This document shows positions 6,726 to 14,024 of a DNA stretch of 17,864 nt, piece after piece (positions within the stretch are counted from its first letter, which is position 1; each line of letters starts with the position of its first letter). The DNA is from an uncultured Verrucomicrobiota bacterium (lineage in GTDB: Bacteria > Verrucomicrobiota > Kiritimatiellia > RFP12 > UBA1067). The stretch is from the NCBI GenBank assembly GCA_946543025.1, contig CAMNLN010000030.1:1-17864 (forward strand). The letters run 5' to 3'. A program made the translations under genes and the position numbers. The notes below the pieces were generated by a model. The model saw nothing but the letters and a program-made list of their open reading frames with translations, made no database searches and was not told the origin of the DNA.

Positions 6726-9700
6726 TCATTTCTTTTCCCGCGCCGGCGCGGCGCGGCGCAGCGCCACCGGGCCGAGCAGGCCGGAGGGCAGCAGGCCCTC
6801 GTCCTTCGCCCAGTGCCGCCACGTGGTGAACGTGTGGCGGCCGGTCGGGGACCGCTTCCCCTCCTTCACCCACTGCGGAATCTCCTTGATGCCGATCTCC
6901 TTCACGCCGTCGCGCACCACGCCCTTCCATTCGCAGTCCGCCGGCAGGGCGTCGTCGCCGATGAGGCGGTTCGGCCAGAGGTTCGTCACCTTGATCTCGA
7001 TGTCGAGGTCGGCCGCGCCGCCCAACGCGTCCGTGATGTCCACGCGGTACGGCGGACGCCACAGGACGGGGTAGGTCTTTCCGTTGACGGTGACGACGGC
7101 GAAGTTCTTCACCGTGCCAAGATCAAGGATTGTGCGCACGCCCGCCGCCGGCGCCGCGTACGACACGCGCTTCCGGTAGGTGGCCGTGCCCGAGAAGTAG
7201 CGGATGTCGGGATCGGACTGGGCGGTCCAGCTGGCGAGCGCCGGGAACTCGACCGCGCGCGTGGCCGTGCCGCCCGTGTACCAGTCCACGGGGAACGTCA
7301 CGCGCCAGGCGCCGTCCACGGCGACCGGAGGAGGCGGCTCGGCGGCAAGGCGGCGGACCGCGCCGGAGGCGGTGGTGAGCGTGGCCGCGAGCGGCTGCCA
7401 CGCGAACAGCTCGCCGCCGCGCCATTCCCAGTCCGGTGCCGGGTCGGGCGCAAGGCCCCGCGCGACGGGCCTGAACCGCGCGTGCTCCTTCACGGTCACG
7501 GTCTTGCGCTCGCCGTCGCAGGAGTAGGTGATGCGGGCGACCTTGTGATGCCGGAACGCGGGGTCCTTTCCGACCAGGCGGTTGTTGATCACGACGGATT
7601 CTGCGCCCGCGCCGATGCGGGCCGCGAGGACGGACGTGATGTCCTTCACCAGACCGTCCACCGGCGCCCCGGCGGCGGTGAGCACGCCGTAGACGGCTTT
7701 CTCGATCGTGATCGACGGACGCGCCCCCGCCGGCTCCGGCCGCCGCTGCACCCGGATGTCGGCCTTGACGACGGGATCGCCCGCCGCCGGCCGGCGGAAC
7801 ACGACGAACGCCGAGCCGCTCGGCGGGAAGTCGAGCGCAACGACCGTGCGCCCCTTCTCGACGCGCCACCGCGCCGCGTCGGCGATCGTCCCCTTCTCCG
7901 CGTCCCAGATTTCGGGCTGGCGGCCCGTGACGCGGAACGACGCCTCGAACGACTTCGAGCGGTCGTTGTTGAGCGCCACGAAATACCAATCCGCCGCCGC
8001 GTCGCGCCGGTGGATGTACACGGCGCCCGTCTGCGGGTCCTTCTCGGTGGAGGTGAAGTCAGGCGCGATGCCGAGCTTCGCCAGCGCCTCGGCGGGCGTG
8101 CAGTCCATCACGCCCTTCGCCCATACCTTCTCGGCCCGCGCGCGCACGCGGCCGTCGGCCGCAGGGTAGCCCGCGAGGCCGGGGGCGCGCGTGGGCTTGC
8201 GCAGGCCGCACACCTTCGCGCCGGCGTCCACCAGGCGCTCGATCGTCGCGAGCGTCCGCTCGCTCATCGTCTCCTGCGGCGGCAGCACGAGCAGCGCGTA
8301 GCTCACGCCGCCCGGCACGACCACGCGCCCGTCCACGACCTTCAGCATCTCAACCGCCTTCGTCGCGCAGATGTCCCAGTCGTAGCCGGGCGGGAGGCGC
8401 AGGGCCTCGCGGAGGGACGGATCGTCCGTGGCGCGCCCCCAGTTGGGAGCCTGCTCGCCGCAGAAGTAGAGCGCGTCCGCCACGAACGTGCCCTCCTGGA
8501 GCATCCACTGGCAACGGGCCTGGTAGCGGAACCAGTCGCCCGCGAGCGGCCACCACGTCTGCGTGCGGTCGAGGTGCATGCCCCAGCGGCCCATCGTCAT
8601 GCCGGGCAGATACTTGTTGCCGGGCCACGGCTGGTGCGTGAAGCGGTGGTAGATGATGCGGTTGATTCCCTCGGCGAACACGCGGTCGCCCTGCGCCTTG
8701 ATCGTGAACGGGGTGGTCTGCCAGCGGCCGCCGGAGTCGGGGCCGGCCGTGAACGACTCCGTGCCGGCGTAGCGGCGTCCCCACACGTGCGCCAGATAGG
8801 CCGCGAACTTGGCGTTGCGCGTGTTGGTGAAATGGTCGCCCGACGCCGCGCGCGACCAGAACTCGGCCATCGGGATGTCGACGTCCTGCCCGTACTGGAG
8901 GTCGTCGGACGGGCCGTTGCCGTACGGCTCGACGGAGAGTTTCAGCCCGTGCCGGTGGCAGAGTTCGGCGAGGCGGCCGGCGTAGTTCTCCGCGAAGAGG
9001 TCGGCGATCACGCGGCGGAAGTCCTCGAGGAACCGCTCGGACGCGTCGACCGAGTCGACCACGTATCCGGCCAGGACCGGCAGCCATTTGCCGATCGGGT
9101 AGCCCGCGCGACGCTCGAACGTCTGCGCGAAGCCCTGCGTCCAGTTCTGCGAGCCGACCTCGTAGCTGTCCACGAGGATGTTGTTGAAGCCGCTCGCGAC
9201 GTCGCCCGCGAGCGGGCCGAGGTGCCGGCATATCCGCGCGACGTACTGGCCGAAGTGGTAGTCCATCGCGGAGGCGGAGAGCTTGTCCACTTCCAGACCC
9301 TTGCCGTGTGCGGACGCCGGATGGTTGCAGCGCCCGTTGCAGACGTAGCCGAGGCGCAGCACGGTCCAGTCGCCGGCGGGCGCGTCCCACGCGAGCGTGC
9401 CGTCGGGCGAGAGCCGCGACGTGAGGTCGACGATCCCGTCCCCCCTGACCCGCTGCGCGTCGGCGGCGACCGTGGCGTCGCGGTGGATGGCGCCGCGGTC
9501 GCCGAAGGACTTGGACTTGATCTCGTAGATGCGCAGCTTCGCCTCGGGCCGCATCTCCTCCACCTTGATGGGATGGGTCGAGGTGAAGGTGAACCGGATC
9601 GCGCGCGCCGTGACCGGCTTCTCGAAGGGGCGGTAGCGGAGCGAGAGGTCGAGGACGCGCGACTTCGCGAGCCGCGTGGTGAACGACTCCAGCCGCGTGA

Positions 9701-10415
9701 ACGTCTTGCCGTCCTGCGACACGTCCACCTTCACGTTGGCGGAGGCCGACCGGACGGGCTTGAACGACAGGCGGTACGAGATGCCCTGGGCCGTGAACGG
9801 CGTTTCGGAGGAGACCGTCGCCGTCATGCCGGAGATGTCGGACTTCACGCCGGGGAACCGCACGAGGTCGGCGGGCGGCGTGGGGAAGGCGAGGACGGCG
9901 ATGTCCTCGTAGAACCCGTTGTCCTTCTCCGTGCGCGGCAGCTTCCCCCTGAACGCGACGGGCCCCTTCACGGCCGTTTCCGTGAACACCACCTGCTTCA
10001 TGCCGTTCGAGGGCATGTTCCACGGCCCGCCCGACGACGACCAGCCCGAGCAGTTCGGGATGCAGATCTCCAGCCCGAGGCGGCGCGCCTCGGAGGCCGC
10101 GTGCCTGAACATGTCGAACCACTCCGGCGAGTTGAACGCGAGCGGCCCCTGCGGGATGGCGCACCCCGCGTCGAACATCTGCACGCCGCCGACGCCCGCC
10201 TTCGCGAGCGCCTCGAAGTCGCACGTGATGCCCTCCTTCGTGACGTTGCCGTTCATCATGTGGTACCAGGTGTGCGGCTTCGCCGCGTTCGGCGGCGTGA
10301 CGAACCCGCGCGCCAACGCGTCGTCGGCACGCGCCAAAGCCGCGGCTTCCGCGTTCCCGTACGCGGCGGCAAACCCGACCGCCGCCAAAATCACGATTCC
10401 AACCTGCTTCTTCAC
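6726..10415 (-). CDS. GH106-type alpha-L-rhamnosidase, long paralog with an inserted domain
   Basis: This is a secreted GH106 enzyme of 1229 residues, first gene of the five-gene run. I place the start at the GTG at 10415, giving MKKQVGIVILAAVG and a normal signal peptide. It is preceded by AGGCAGG (10421-10427), and the promoter at 10452-10481 lies just upstream. The longer in-frame ATG at 10505 lies before the promoter, so it cannot be used from that promoter. The catalytic region matches the short paralog: E419 in VDSYEVGSQNW and E553 in GTESFTAG, again 134 apart. Residues about 876-1031 are absent from the paralog. Within them, 902-984 has the pattern KAVYG, VKDITSVLAARIG, VINNRLVGKDPAF and KVARITYSCDG, resembling the small beta domain often labelled DUF3395 in such glycosidases. 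A beta-sandwich closes the protein. Substrate linkage is unknown. Confidence 0.88.
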   Translation of the reverse strand: MKKQVGIVILAAVGFAAAYGNAEAAALARADDALARGFVTPPNAAKPHTWYHMMNGNVTKEGITCDFEALAKAGVGGVQMFDAGCAIPQGPLAFNSPEWFDMFRHAASEARRLGLEICIPNCSGWSSSGGPWNMPSNGMKQVVFTETAVKGPVAFRGKLPRTEKDNGFYEDIAVLAFPTPPADLVRFPGVKSDISGMTATVSSETPFTAQGISYRLSFKPVRSASANVKVDVSQDGKTFTRLESFTTRLAKSRVLDLSLRYRPFEKPVTARAIRFTFTSTHPIKVEEMRPEAKLRIYEIKSKSFGDRGAIHRDATVAADAQRVRGDGIVDLTSRLSPDGTLAWDAPAGDWTVLRLGYVCNGRCNHPASAHGKGLEVDKLSASAMDYHFGQYVARICRHLGPLAGDVASGFNNILVDSYEVGSQNWTQGFAQTFERRAGYPIGKWLPVLAGYVVDSVDASERFLEDFRRVIADLFAENYAGRLAELCHRHGLKLSVEPYGNGPSDDLQYGQDVDIPMAEFWSRAASGDHFTNTRNAKFAAYLAHVWGRRYAGTESFTAGPDSGGRWQTTPFTIKAQGDRVFAEGINRIIYHRFTHQPWPGNKYLPGMTMGRWGMHLDRTQTWWPLAGDWFRYQARCQWMLQEGTFVADALYFCGEQAPNWGRATDDPSLREALRLPPGYDWDICATKAVEMLKVVDGRVVVPGGVSYALLVLPPQETMSERTLATIERLVDAGAKVCGLRKPTRAPGLAGYPAADGRVRARAEKVWAKGVMDCTPAEALAKLGIAPDFTSTEKDPQTGAVYIHRRDAAADWYFVALNNDRSKSFEASFRVTGRQPEIWDAEKGTIADAARWRVEKGRTVVALDFPPSGSAFVVFRRPAAGDPVVKADIRVQRRPEPAGARPSITIEKAVYGVLTAAGAPVDGLVKDITSVLAARIGAGAESVVINNRLVGKDPAFRHHKVARITYSCDGERKTVTVKEHARFRPVARGLAPDPAPDWEWRGGELFAWQPLAATLTTASGAVRRLAAEPPPPVAVDGAWRVTFPVDWYTGGTATRAVEFPALASWTAQSDPDIRYFSGTATYRKRVSYAAPAAGVRTILDLGTVKNFAVVTVNGKTYPVLWRPPYRVDITDALGGAADLDIEIKVTNLWPNRLIGDDALPADCEWKGVVRDGVKEIGIKEIPQWVKEGKRSPTGRHTFTTWRHWAKDEGLLPSGLLGPVALRRAAPAREKK

Positions 10416-10451
10416 GACTACCTGCCTTTCGGTGTGCTTCGAGGAGCTTTT

Positions 10452-10481
10452 ATGATAGCATATCGCGGTACCGCCGCGAAA
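10452..10481 (-). promoter_or_regulatory. predicted extended -10 promoter P2 for the five-gene GH106 run
   Basis: On the minus strand TTTCGC (10476-10481), 18 bases, then TATCAT (10452-10457) with TGC directly before it. Transcription would begin near 10445, leaving about 30 bases to the GTG start. The -10 is an AT-rich island within GC-rich DNA. The -35 is weaker than in P1 and P3 but sits at the same distance. It overlaps the 3' arm of the inverted repeat at 10477-10542. Confidence 0.55.
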
Positions 10482-10542
10482 GGACAAAGGATGGTTGCTT
10501 CGCACATTCCAAAGTCCATCGTCCTACGGCCTTTGTCTTTCG
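10477..10542. repeat. imperfect inverted repeat between the beta-helix gene and the GH106 run
   Basis: The arms at 10477-10490 (CGAAAGGACAAAGG) and 10530-10542 (CCTTTGTCTTTCG) are reverse complements except for one extra base, with a 39-base loop between them. In transcripts of the upstream gene this gives a stem of about 13 bp shortly after the stop codon at 10571. There is no U-tract, so it is not a classical intrinsic terminator. It may still stabilise the 3' end or slow the polymerase. The 3' arm enters the -35 of promoter P2. Confidence 0.5.
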
Positions 10543-10566
10543 TCTTTCGTCCTCTGTCCTCTCTCA
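10511..10566. repeat. degenerate 7-base tandem array, eight units
   Basis: Read on the plus strand in steps of seven the units are AAAGTCC, ATCGTCC, TACGGCC, TTTGTCT, TTCGTCT, TTCGTCC, TCTGTCC and TCTCTCA. The common core is roughly TTYGTCC. Two units in the opposite orientation, AAAGGAC and AAAGGAT, lie at 10479-10492. The array begins only a few bases after the beta-helix gene's stop and fills most of the intergenic space. It holds no reading frame and its strong purine/pyrimidine asymmetry differs from the coding DNA on both sides. Confidence 0.7.
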
Positions 10567-10570
10567 TCCG

Positions 10571-13500
10571 TCAGCGGATAATCACCGTCGTGCCGGAGGC
10601 GTTGCGGAGGTACAGCTTGCCGTCCTCCACCAGCGGGAGGACGGTGCACTTGGCCTCGGCCGCCGGCACGCCGCCCACCGTGACCGCGAAGCGCCGCGCG
10701 AGCTCCGCGTCGGAGAGCGCGTCCAGCCCGCCCGCCGGGCCCACGAGCGCGCGCCCGAACGTGGGCCGCGACGCGAAGTCGACCGCGATCTTTCCAACGT
10801 CCGCGAAGAGGTTCGCCGCCGCGTCGTCGAAACGCAGCACGGCCGAGAGATCGGAGGTGTTCGCCGCCACCGTGCCGAAGTCGACCGTGTTCGAGACGCA
10901 CGCGAACTTGCCGCTCATCACCGCGCCCGCCGCGCCGTCCGCCACCTTCACGTCGCCCCACACGACCGCCGCCGTCTCGGAGACGTTCGTCACCGCCGCG
11001 CCCGAGGCGAGCGCGATCTCGCCCTGCAGGTAGCCGTCCGGCGCGAGGGAGAGCGTGAGCGAGTCCTCGTCGAACGGCACGAACGCGCCGAAGTCCGCGT
11101 CAGCCGCCGTCTTGACGGCGTAGCTGACGGCGTAGTCGTTCGCGCCCGGACCGGAACTCTTGTTGTACCGGTATGTGCGAATCTCGTAACGATGCCAACC
11201 GGGGGCAACGGCCTTGTCGGCGGTGACGGCATCGGTCGCGCTCTCCACGCCGAGGTCCTCGCCGTCGAGATAGAATCGGATGCGATTGTTGTACTTCAGC
11301 CGGAAACGCCATGTCCCCGACTTCTCGCGGGGGACGAGGAACCAGCCGTCCCAGCGATTGGCGATGTAGCTGCTGCCCGCCAGCCGTTCGGGGCCGCTGC
11401 TCCCGTAGAAGTGGGTAGCCCTGAGCGAGTTGGTGAGGCTGACCGCATCCCATTCCCAGTTGTTCATATAGGTCGCCGCGCGGATGTTTTCCCATTCGGT
11501 GTCGGCCCACGCCGTCGTCTTGACGGTGCTCCACCGCACGGACGCCTCGCCGCCGCAGGGCGCGCTCGGGCGCATCTTCAGGTTCTTCGGCGAGAAGAGC
11601 GTGTAGTCCGCCGCCGCATCCCCGCTCACGGCGGTCTTGGCGAAGCCGACGGCCATCCCCTCACGGTTGCTGGGGCCCATTGATCCGGAGCCGGCGTGTA
11701 CGCCGACGATGACGAACCGGTGCCAGCCCTCAGACAAGTCCGTCTGCAGATGCGCGTAGTTTGAGGCGCCTGTGCTGGTTGCGGACTGATCGTCGATCCG
11801 AATGTGGATGTAGTGCGACCATATCCCGCTGAACGTCCACGTGCCCGCCTCCTCCGGCGCCACGTAGAACTCGCCCTTCGACACCAGCGCCTCGCGCGAG
11901 CCGCCCGCGTATGTCGGGATGTCCGTTCCGCTCGCGGTGACGTTCCACAACCCCATGTCGTGCGAAATGAGGGTGGAGACCGTACCGCCGTCGCACAGGT
12001 TGAAGTGGGCCAGAATGTTGTTTGTGGAGTATGCGGCAGTCAGCGGCCACGATCCGTCGCGGGAGAGGAAGGCGGCGGAGCGTCCCGCGCCCACGTCGAG
12101 CGTCACCTGCGCGTTCGCGCCGACGGAGAGTCCGCCGAGGAGGGACGCCGCGCCGCGCAGATCGGCGGTTGTGCCGCCATCCACCGTCCACCTGCCGCCC
12201 AGAACCCCCTGCATCGCGTTCGTGCCGGCGACCGTGCCGTTTCCTGCGAGACGCACGTCGCCCATGCCGTTGAGCGCCGTGTTGAGCGTCACGGTGTGCC
12301 CGGCGGTGTTAAGCGTGAACCCGCCTTCCGCTCCGCCGCGCCAGTTGCCGTAGCCGAACAGCGTCGGGTTGTAGTACGGGATCGGAAAATCTTTCGTGGC
12401 GTTCATCGTGCCGCCGGCGAGGATGACGTGCGCCTCGCTGAAGTCGCCGCAGCCGAGAGAGACGATGCCCCATTCTCCCATGTTGAACGTGCCGCCCGTC
12501 ATGACGAACTGGTACGTGTTCGTGCCGCCGACGGCGTTGGTGCCGCGCTGAATGCTACCACCCTTCGCGCGATACGCTTTTTGGTAGATACCCTTGGCGT
12601 TGACCGTGCCGCTCTTCAGGTAGAACCGGGCCGTCGAACCGCGGTAATTAATGCCGATACCGATTCCGTCGGCGTTCAGCGTCCCGCCATCGACGGTGAT
12701 CCACTCGTTTGTCGGTCCTTTAGCTGGTGCGGTCTGGTCGTAATGGTACCCCGCGCAAATCCGGTTGGTGACGTTCACCACTGCGCCGTCCAGGATCTCG
12801 ATCGCGCCGTGGGCCGGCCAGGCGTTGTACCCGGTCAGCAGATAAGCCGCCGTCGCGGTCGTGCCCTCTCCGAGGCGAAGCGTAGACTTTGTCGCGCTGT
12901 TACCTCCAGGGCCTCGGCGACCGGCGGAAAGCGCCTCTGTCACGCTGATGGTCGAGTTCGTGATCAGCACGACCTGATCGGGTTTCGTGCCGAAAGAGCC
13001 GAAATTTTCCTGATTGTTGACGGTGATGCCCCCAACGACGGTGAGGTTCTGGTTCTGCCCGGCGAACATGTTCTCTTCCCTGCAGAACAGTTCGCCGGTC
13101 CGGCCGTCGATGGCCATTTCGCCGTTCGTGCGGAACGCGCCGTGGAAACACGAGGTCTCCGGGTAGAAGATCGCCTGGCCGGAATACTTGTTGTTGCCGA
13201 AGAGCGTGACGATGCCGTCGAGGCCGCCTACGAACCTGGTCGTATTGCCGGCGGCGACGCCGACCGTGTTGCCCTTGACGCGCGTATGGTAGTAGACCTG
13301 CGCGCCCGTGTTGGTCGCGCCACCGTCGATCTCCACAGGGCCGCGGAAGTTCACCGTCCCGTCGGAGCAGACCACAGCCGCGCCCTCGGCCACGGTGAGC
13401 GCACCGTGGAAGTCGCCGGTCTTGTTGACCTGGAAGATGCCGCCGTTCACGGCGATCGCGTGCGAGAATTCCGCGTCCGGCGCGTTGGTGGCGCTGAAGA

Positions 13501-13825
13501 GGAGCGTGCCCGCGCCGTCCTTCGTGAGCGTGCCGGTGCCGCTGAACTTCTCGCCGATGATCGTCAGCTGGTCGCCGGCGGCGAGCGTCACGGAGACGTT
13601 TCCGACCGTCAGGTTCGGGATGTCGTTGTCGGCCGTCCCGGCGGTCGTGAACACGAGGTTGTCCGCCGTCGTCGCCGCTACGGGAGCCACGCCGCCGTCC
13701 CAGTTGCCGGGCGTGGAGAAGAGTCCGTCCCCCGCCCCGCCCGTCCACGTGTACGTGGCCGCGCCCGCAGCCCCTGCGAGCATCACCATCGCGGCACCCG
13801 CCGCACCGATTCTCGTTCTCCTCAT
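10571..13825 (-). CDS. large secreted beta-helix protein with strand repeats and two PA14-like modules
   Basis: This 1084-residue protein is predicted to be surface-exposed or released, probably binding glycan. The ATG at 13825 gives a clean signal peptide (MRRTRIGAAGAAMVMLAG) and has AAGGAG six bases upstream; the longer frame to 13966 runs back through the promoter. After TYTWTGGAGDGLFSTPGNW comes a PATR-type autotransporter strand repeat (GTGTLTKDGAGTLLFSATN, IAVNGGIFQV). A long beta-helix-like region follows with recurring GGTLNADG, SGTVNAKG, GGTFNMG and GGTMNAT. Two PA14-like modules lie at about 640-770 (IWSHYIHIRIDD, EGWHRFVIVGVHAG) and 778-910 (SGTWRFRLKYNNRIRFYLDG, PGWHRYEIRTYRY). 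The C-terminus (KLYLRNASGTTVIIR) is short. There is no beta-barrel and no PEP-CTERM motif, so the export route beyond the inner membrane is unclear. It is monocistronic. Confidence 0.8.
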   Translation of the reverse strand: MRRTRIGAAGAAMVMLAGAAGAATYTWTGGAGDGLFSTPGNWDGGVAPVAATTADNLVFTTAGTADNDIPNLTVGNVSVTLAAGDQLTIIGEKFSGTGTLTKDGAGTLLFSATNAPDAEFSHAIAVNGGIFQVNKTGDFHGALTVAEGAAVVCSDGTVNFRGPVEIDGGATNTGAQVYYHTRVKGNTVGVAAGNTTRFVGGLDGIVTLFGNNKYSGQAIFYPETSCFHGAFRTNGEMAIDGRTGELFCREENMFAGQNQNLTVVGGITVNNQENFGSFGTKPDQVVLITNSTISVTEALSAGRRGPGGNSATKSTLRLGEGTTATAAYLLTGYNAWPAHGAIEILDGAVVNVTNRICAGYHYDQTAPAKGPTNEWITVDGGTLNADGIGIGINYRGSTARFYLKSGTVNAKGIYQKAYRAKGGSIQRGTNAVGGTNTYQFVMTGGTFNMGEWGIVSLGCGDFSEAHVILAGGTMNATKDFPIPYYNPTLFGYGNWRGGAEGGFTLNTAGHTVTLNTALNGMGDVRLAGNGTVAGTNAMQGVLGGRWTVDGGTTADLRGAASLLGGLSVGANAQVTLDVGAGRSAAFLSRDGSWPLTAAYSTNNILAHFNLCDGGTVSTLISHDMGLWNVTASGTDIPTYAGGSREALVSKGEFYVAPEEAGTWTFSGIWSHYIHIRIDDQSATSTGASNYAHLQTDLSEGWHRFVIVGVHAGSGSMGPSNREGMAVGFAKTAVSGDAAADYTLFSPKNLKMRPSAPCGGEASVRWSTVKTTAWADTEWENIRAATYMNNWEWDAVSLTNSLRATHFYGSSGPERLAGSSYIANRWDGWFLVPREKSGTWRFRLKYNNRIRFYLDGEDLGVESATDAVTADKAVAPGWHRYEIRTYRYNKSSGPGANDYAVSYAVKTAADADFGAFVPFDEDSLTLSLAPDGYLQGEIALASGAAVTNVSETAAVVWGDVKVADGAAGAVMSGKFACVSNTVDFGTVAANTSDLSAVLRFDDAAANLFADVGKIAVDFASRPTFGRALVGPAGGLDALSDAELARRFAVTVGGVPAAEAKCTVLPLVEDGKLYLRNASGTTVIIR

Positions 13826-13846
13826 CTTGCGCTCCTTCTTTACGGC

Positions 13847-13868
13847 GCGCACCGCGTTCGCGGCGCGC
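13847..13868 (-). promoter_or_regulatory. strong leader hairpin just upstream of the ribosome site
   Basis: In the 5' leader of the beta-helix gene, GCGCGCCGC (13860-13868), a GAAC loop and GCGGTGCGC (13847-13855) form a 9-bp stem with one G-U pair. It ends nine bases before the Shine-Dalgarno AAGGAG (13832-13837). Its position suggests an effect on ribosome access or mRNA stability. No ligand-binding riboswitch fold was recognised. Confidence 0.4.
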
Positions 13869-13901
13869 AAACACTGCCTGACTTCAATCGTACCTGCGGG
13901 T

Positions 13902-13931
13902 ACCATAACATATTCCGGTCTTTTCCCGCAA
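13902..13931 (-). promoter_or_regulatory. predicted extended -10 promoter P3 for the beta-helix gene
   Basis: On the minus strand TTGCGG (13926-13931), 18 bases, then TATGGT (13902-13907) preceded directly by TGT. Transcription would start near 13895, giving a leader of about 70 bases that contains the hairpin at 13847-13868. It shares TATGTTATG and a downstream CGC with P1 at 139-168, although the genes that follow are unrelated. Confidence 0.6.
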
Positions 13932-13949
13932 GAGGAAAAACAATTTGGA

Positions 13950-14021
13950 CTATCCCCACGCTGCAAAACGGCTGGCGAGCACGGCCCCCGCGCCGAGCGC
14001 GAGGAATTCGCGTCTTTCCAT
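13950..14021 (-). pseudogene. orphan Tat leader of 23 codons, probable 5' remnant of a lost gene
   Basis: Three bases after the dehydrogenase stop an ATG opens a 23-codon frame beginning MERREFLALGAGAVLA and ending at a TAG at 13952..13950. The RREFLALG motif, the Gly/Ala-rich hydrophobic core and the length are those of a twin-arginine signal peptide, but no mature protein follows. No continuation is obvious in the other frames, and promoter P3 begins 18 bases further on. The simplest reading is that the body of a Tat-exported gene, formerly third or later in this operon, was deleted. A functional micropeptide is possible but less likely, since the ribosome site is weak. Confidence 0.55.
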
Positions 14022-14024
14022 CTT

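Noticed and set aside
10416..10505. N-terminal extension of the long GH106 to an ATG at 10505
   Set aside because: The extension crosses promoter P2 and the inverted repeat, is polar and unlike a secretion leader, while the GTG at 10415 gives a normal signal peptide with a ribosome site.
6813..11033. Very long plus-strand open frame (1406 codons) opposite the long GH106 gene
   Set aside because: It is antisense to a well-supported gene, runs through an intergenic promoter and repeat array, is extremely rich in Arg/Ala/Val, and has no signal peptide or motif. Strong GC bias at third codon positions of the real gene removes stops from this frame.
13826..13966. N-terminal extension of the beta-helix protein to 13966
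   Set aside because: It runs through promoter P3 and the leader hairpin. The ATG at 13825 has AAGGAG and starts a standard signal peptide.
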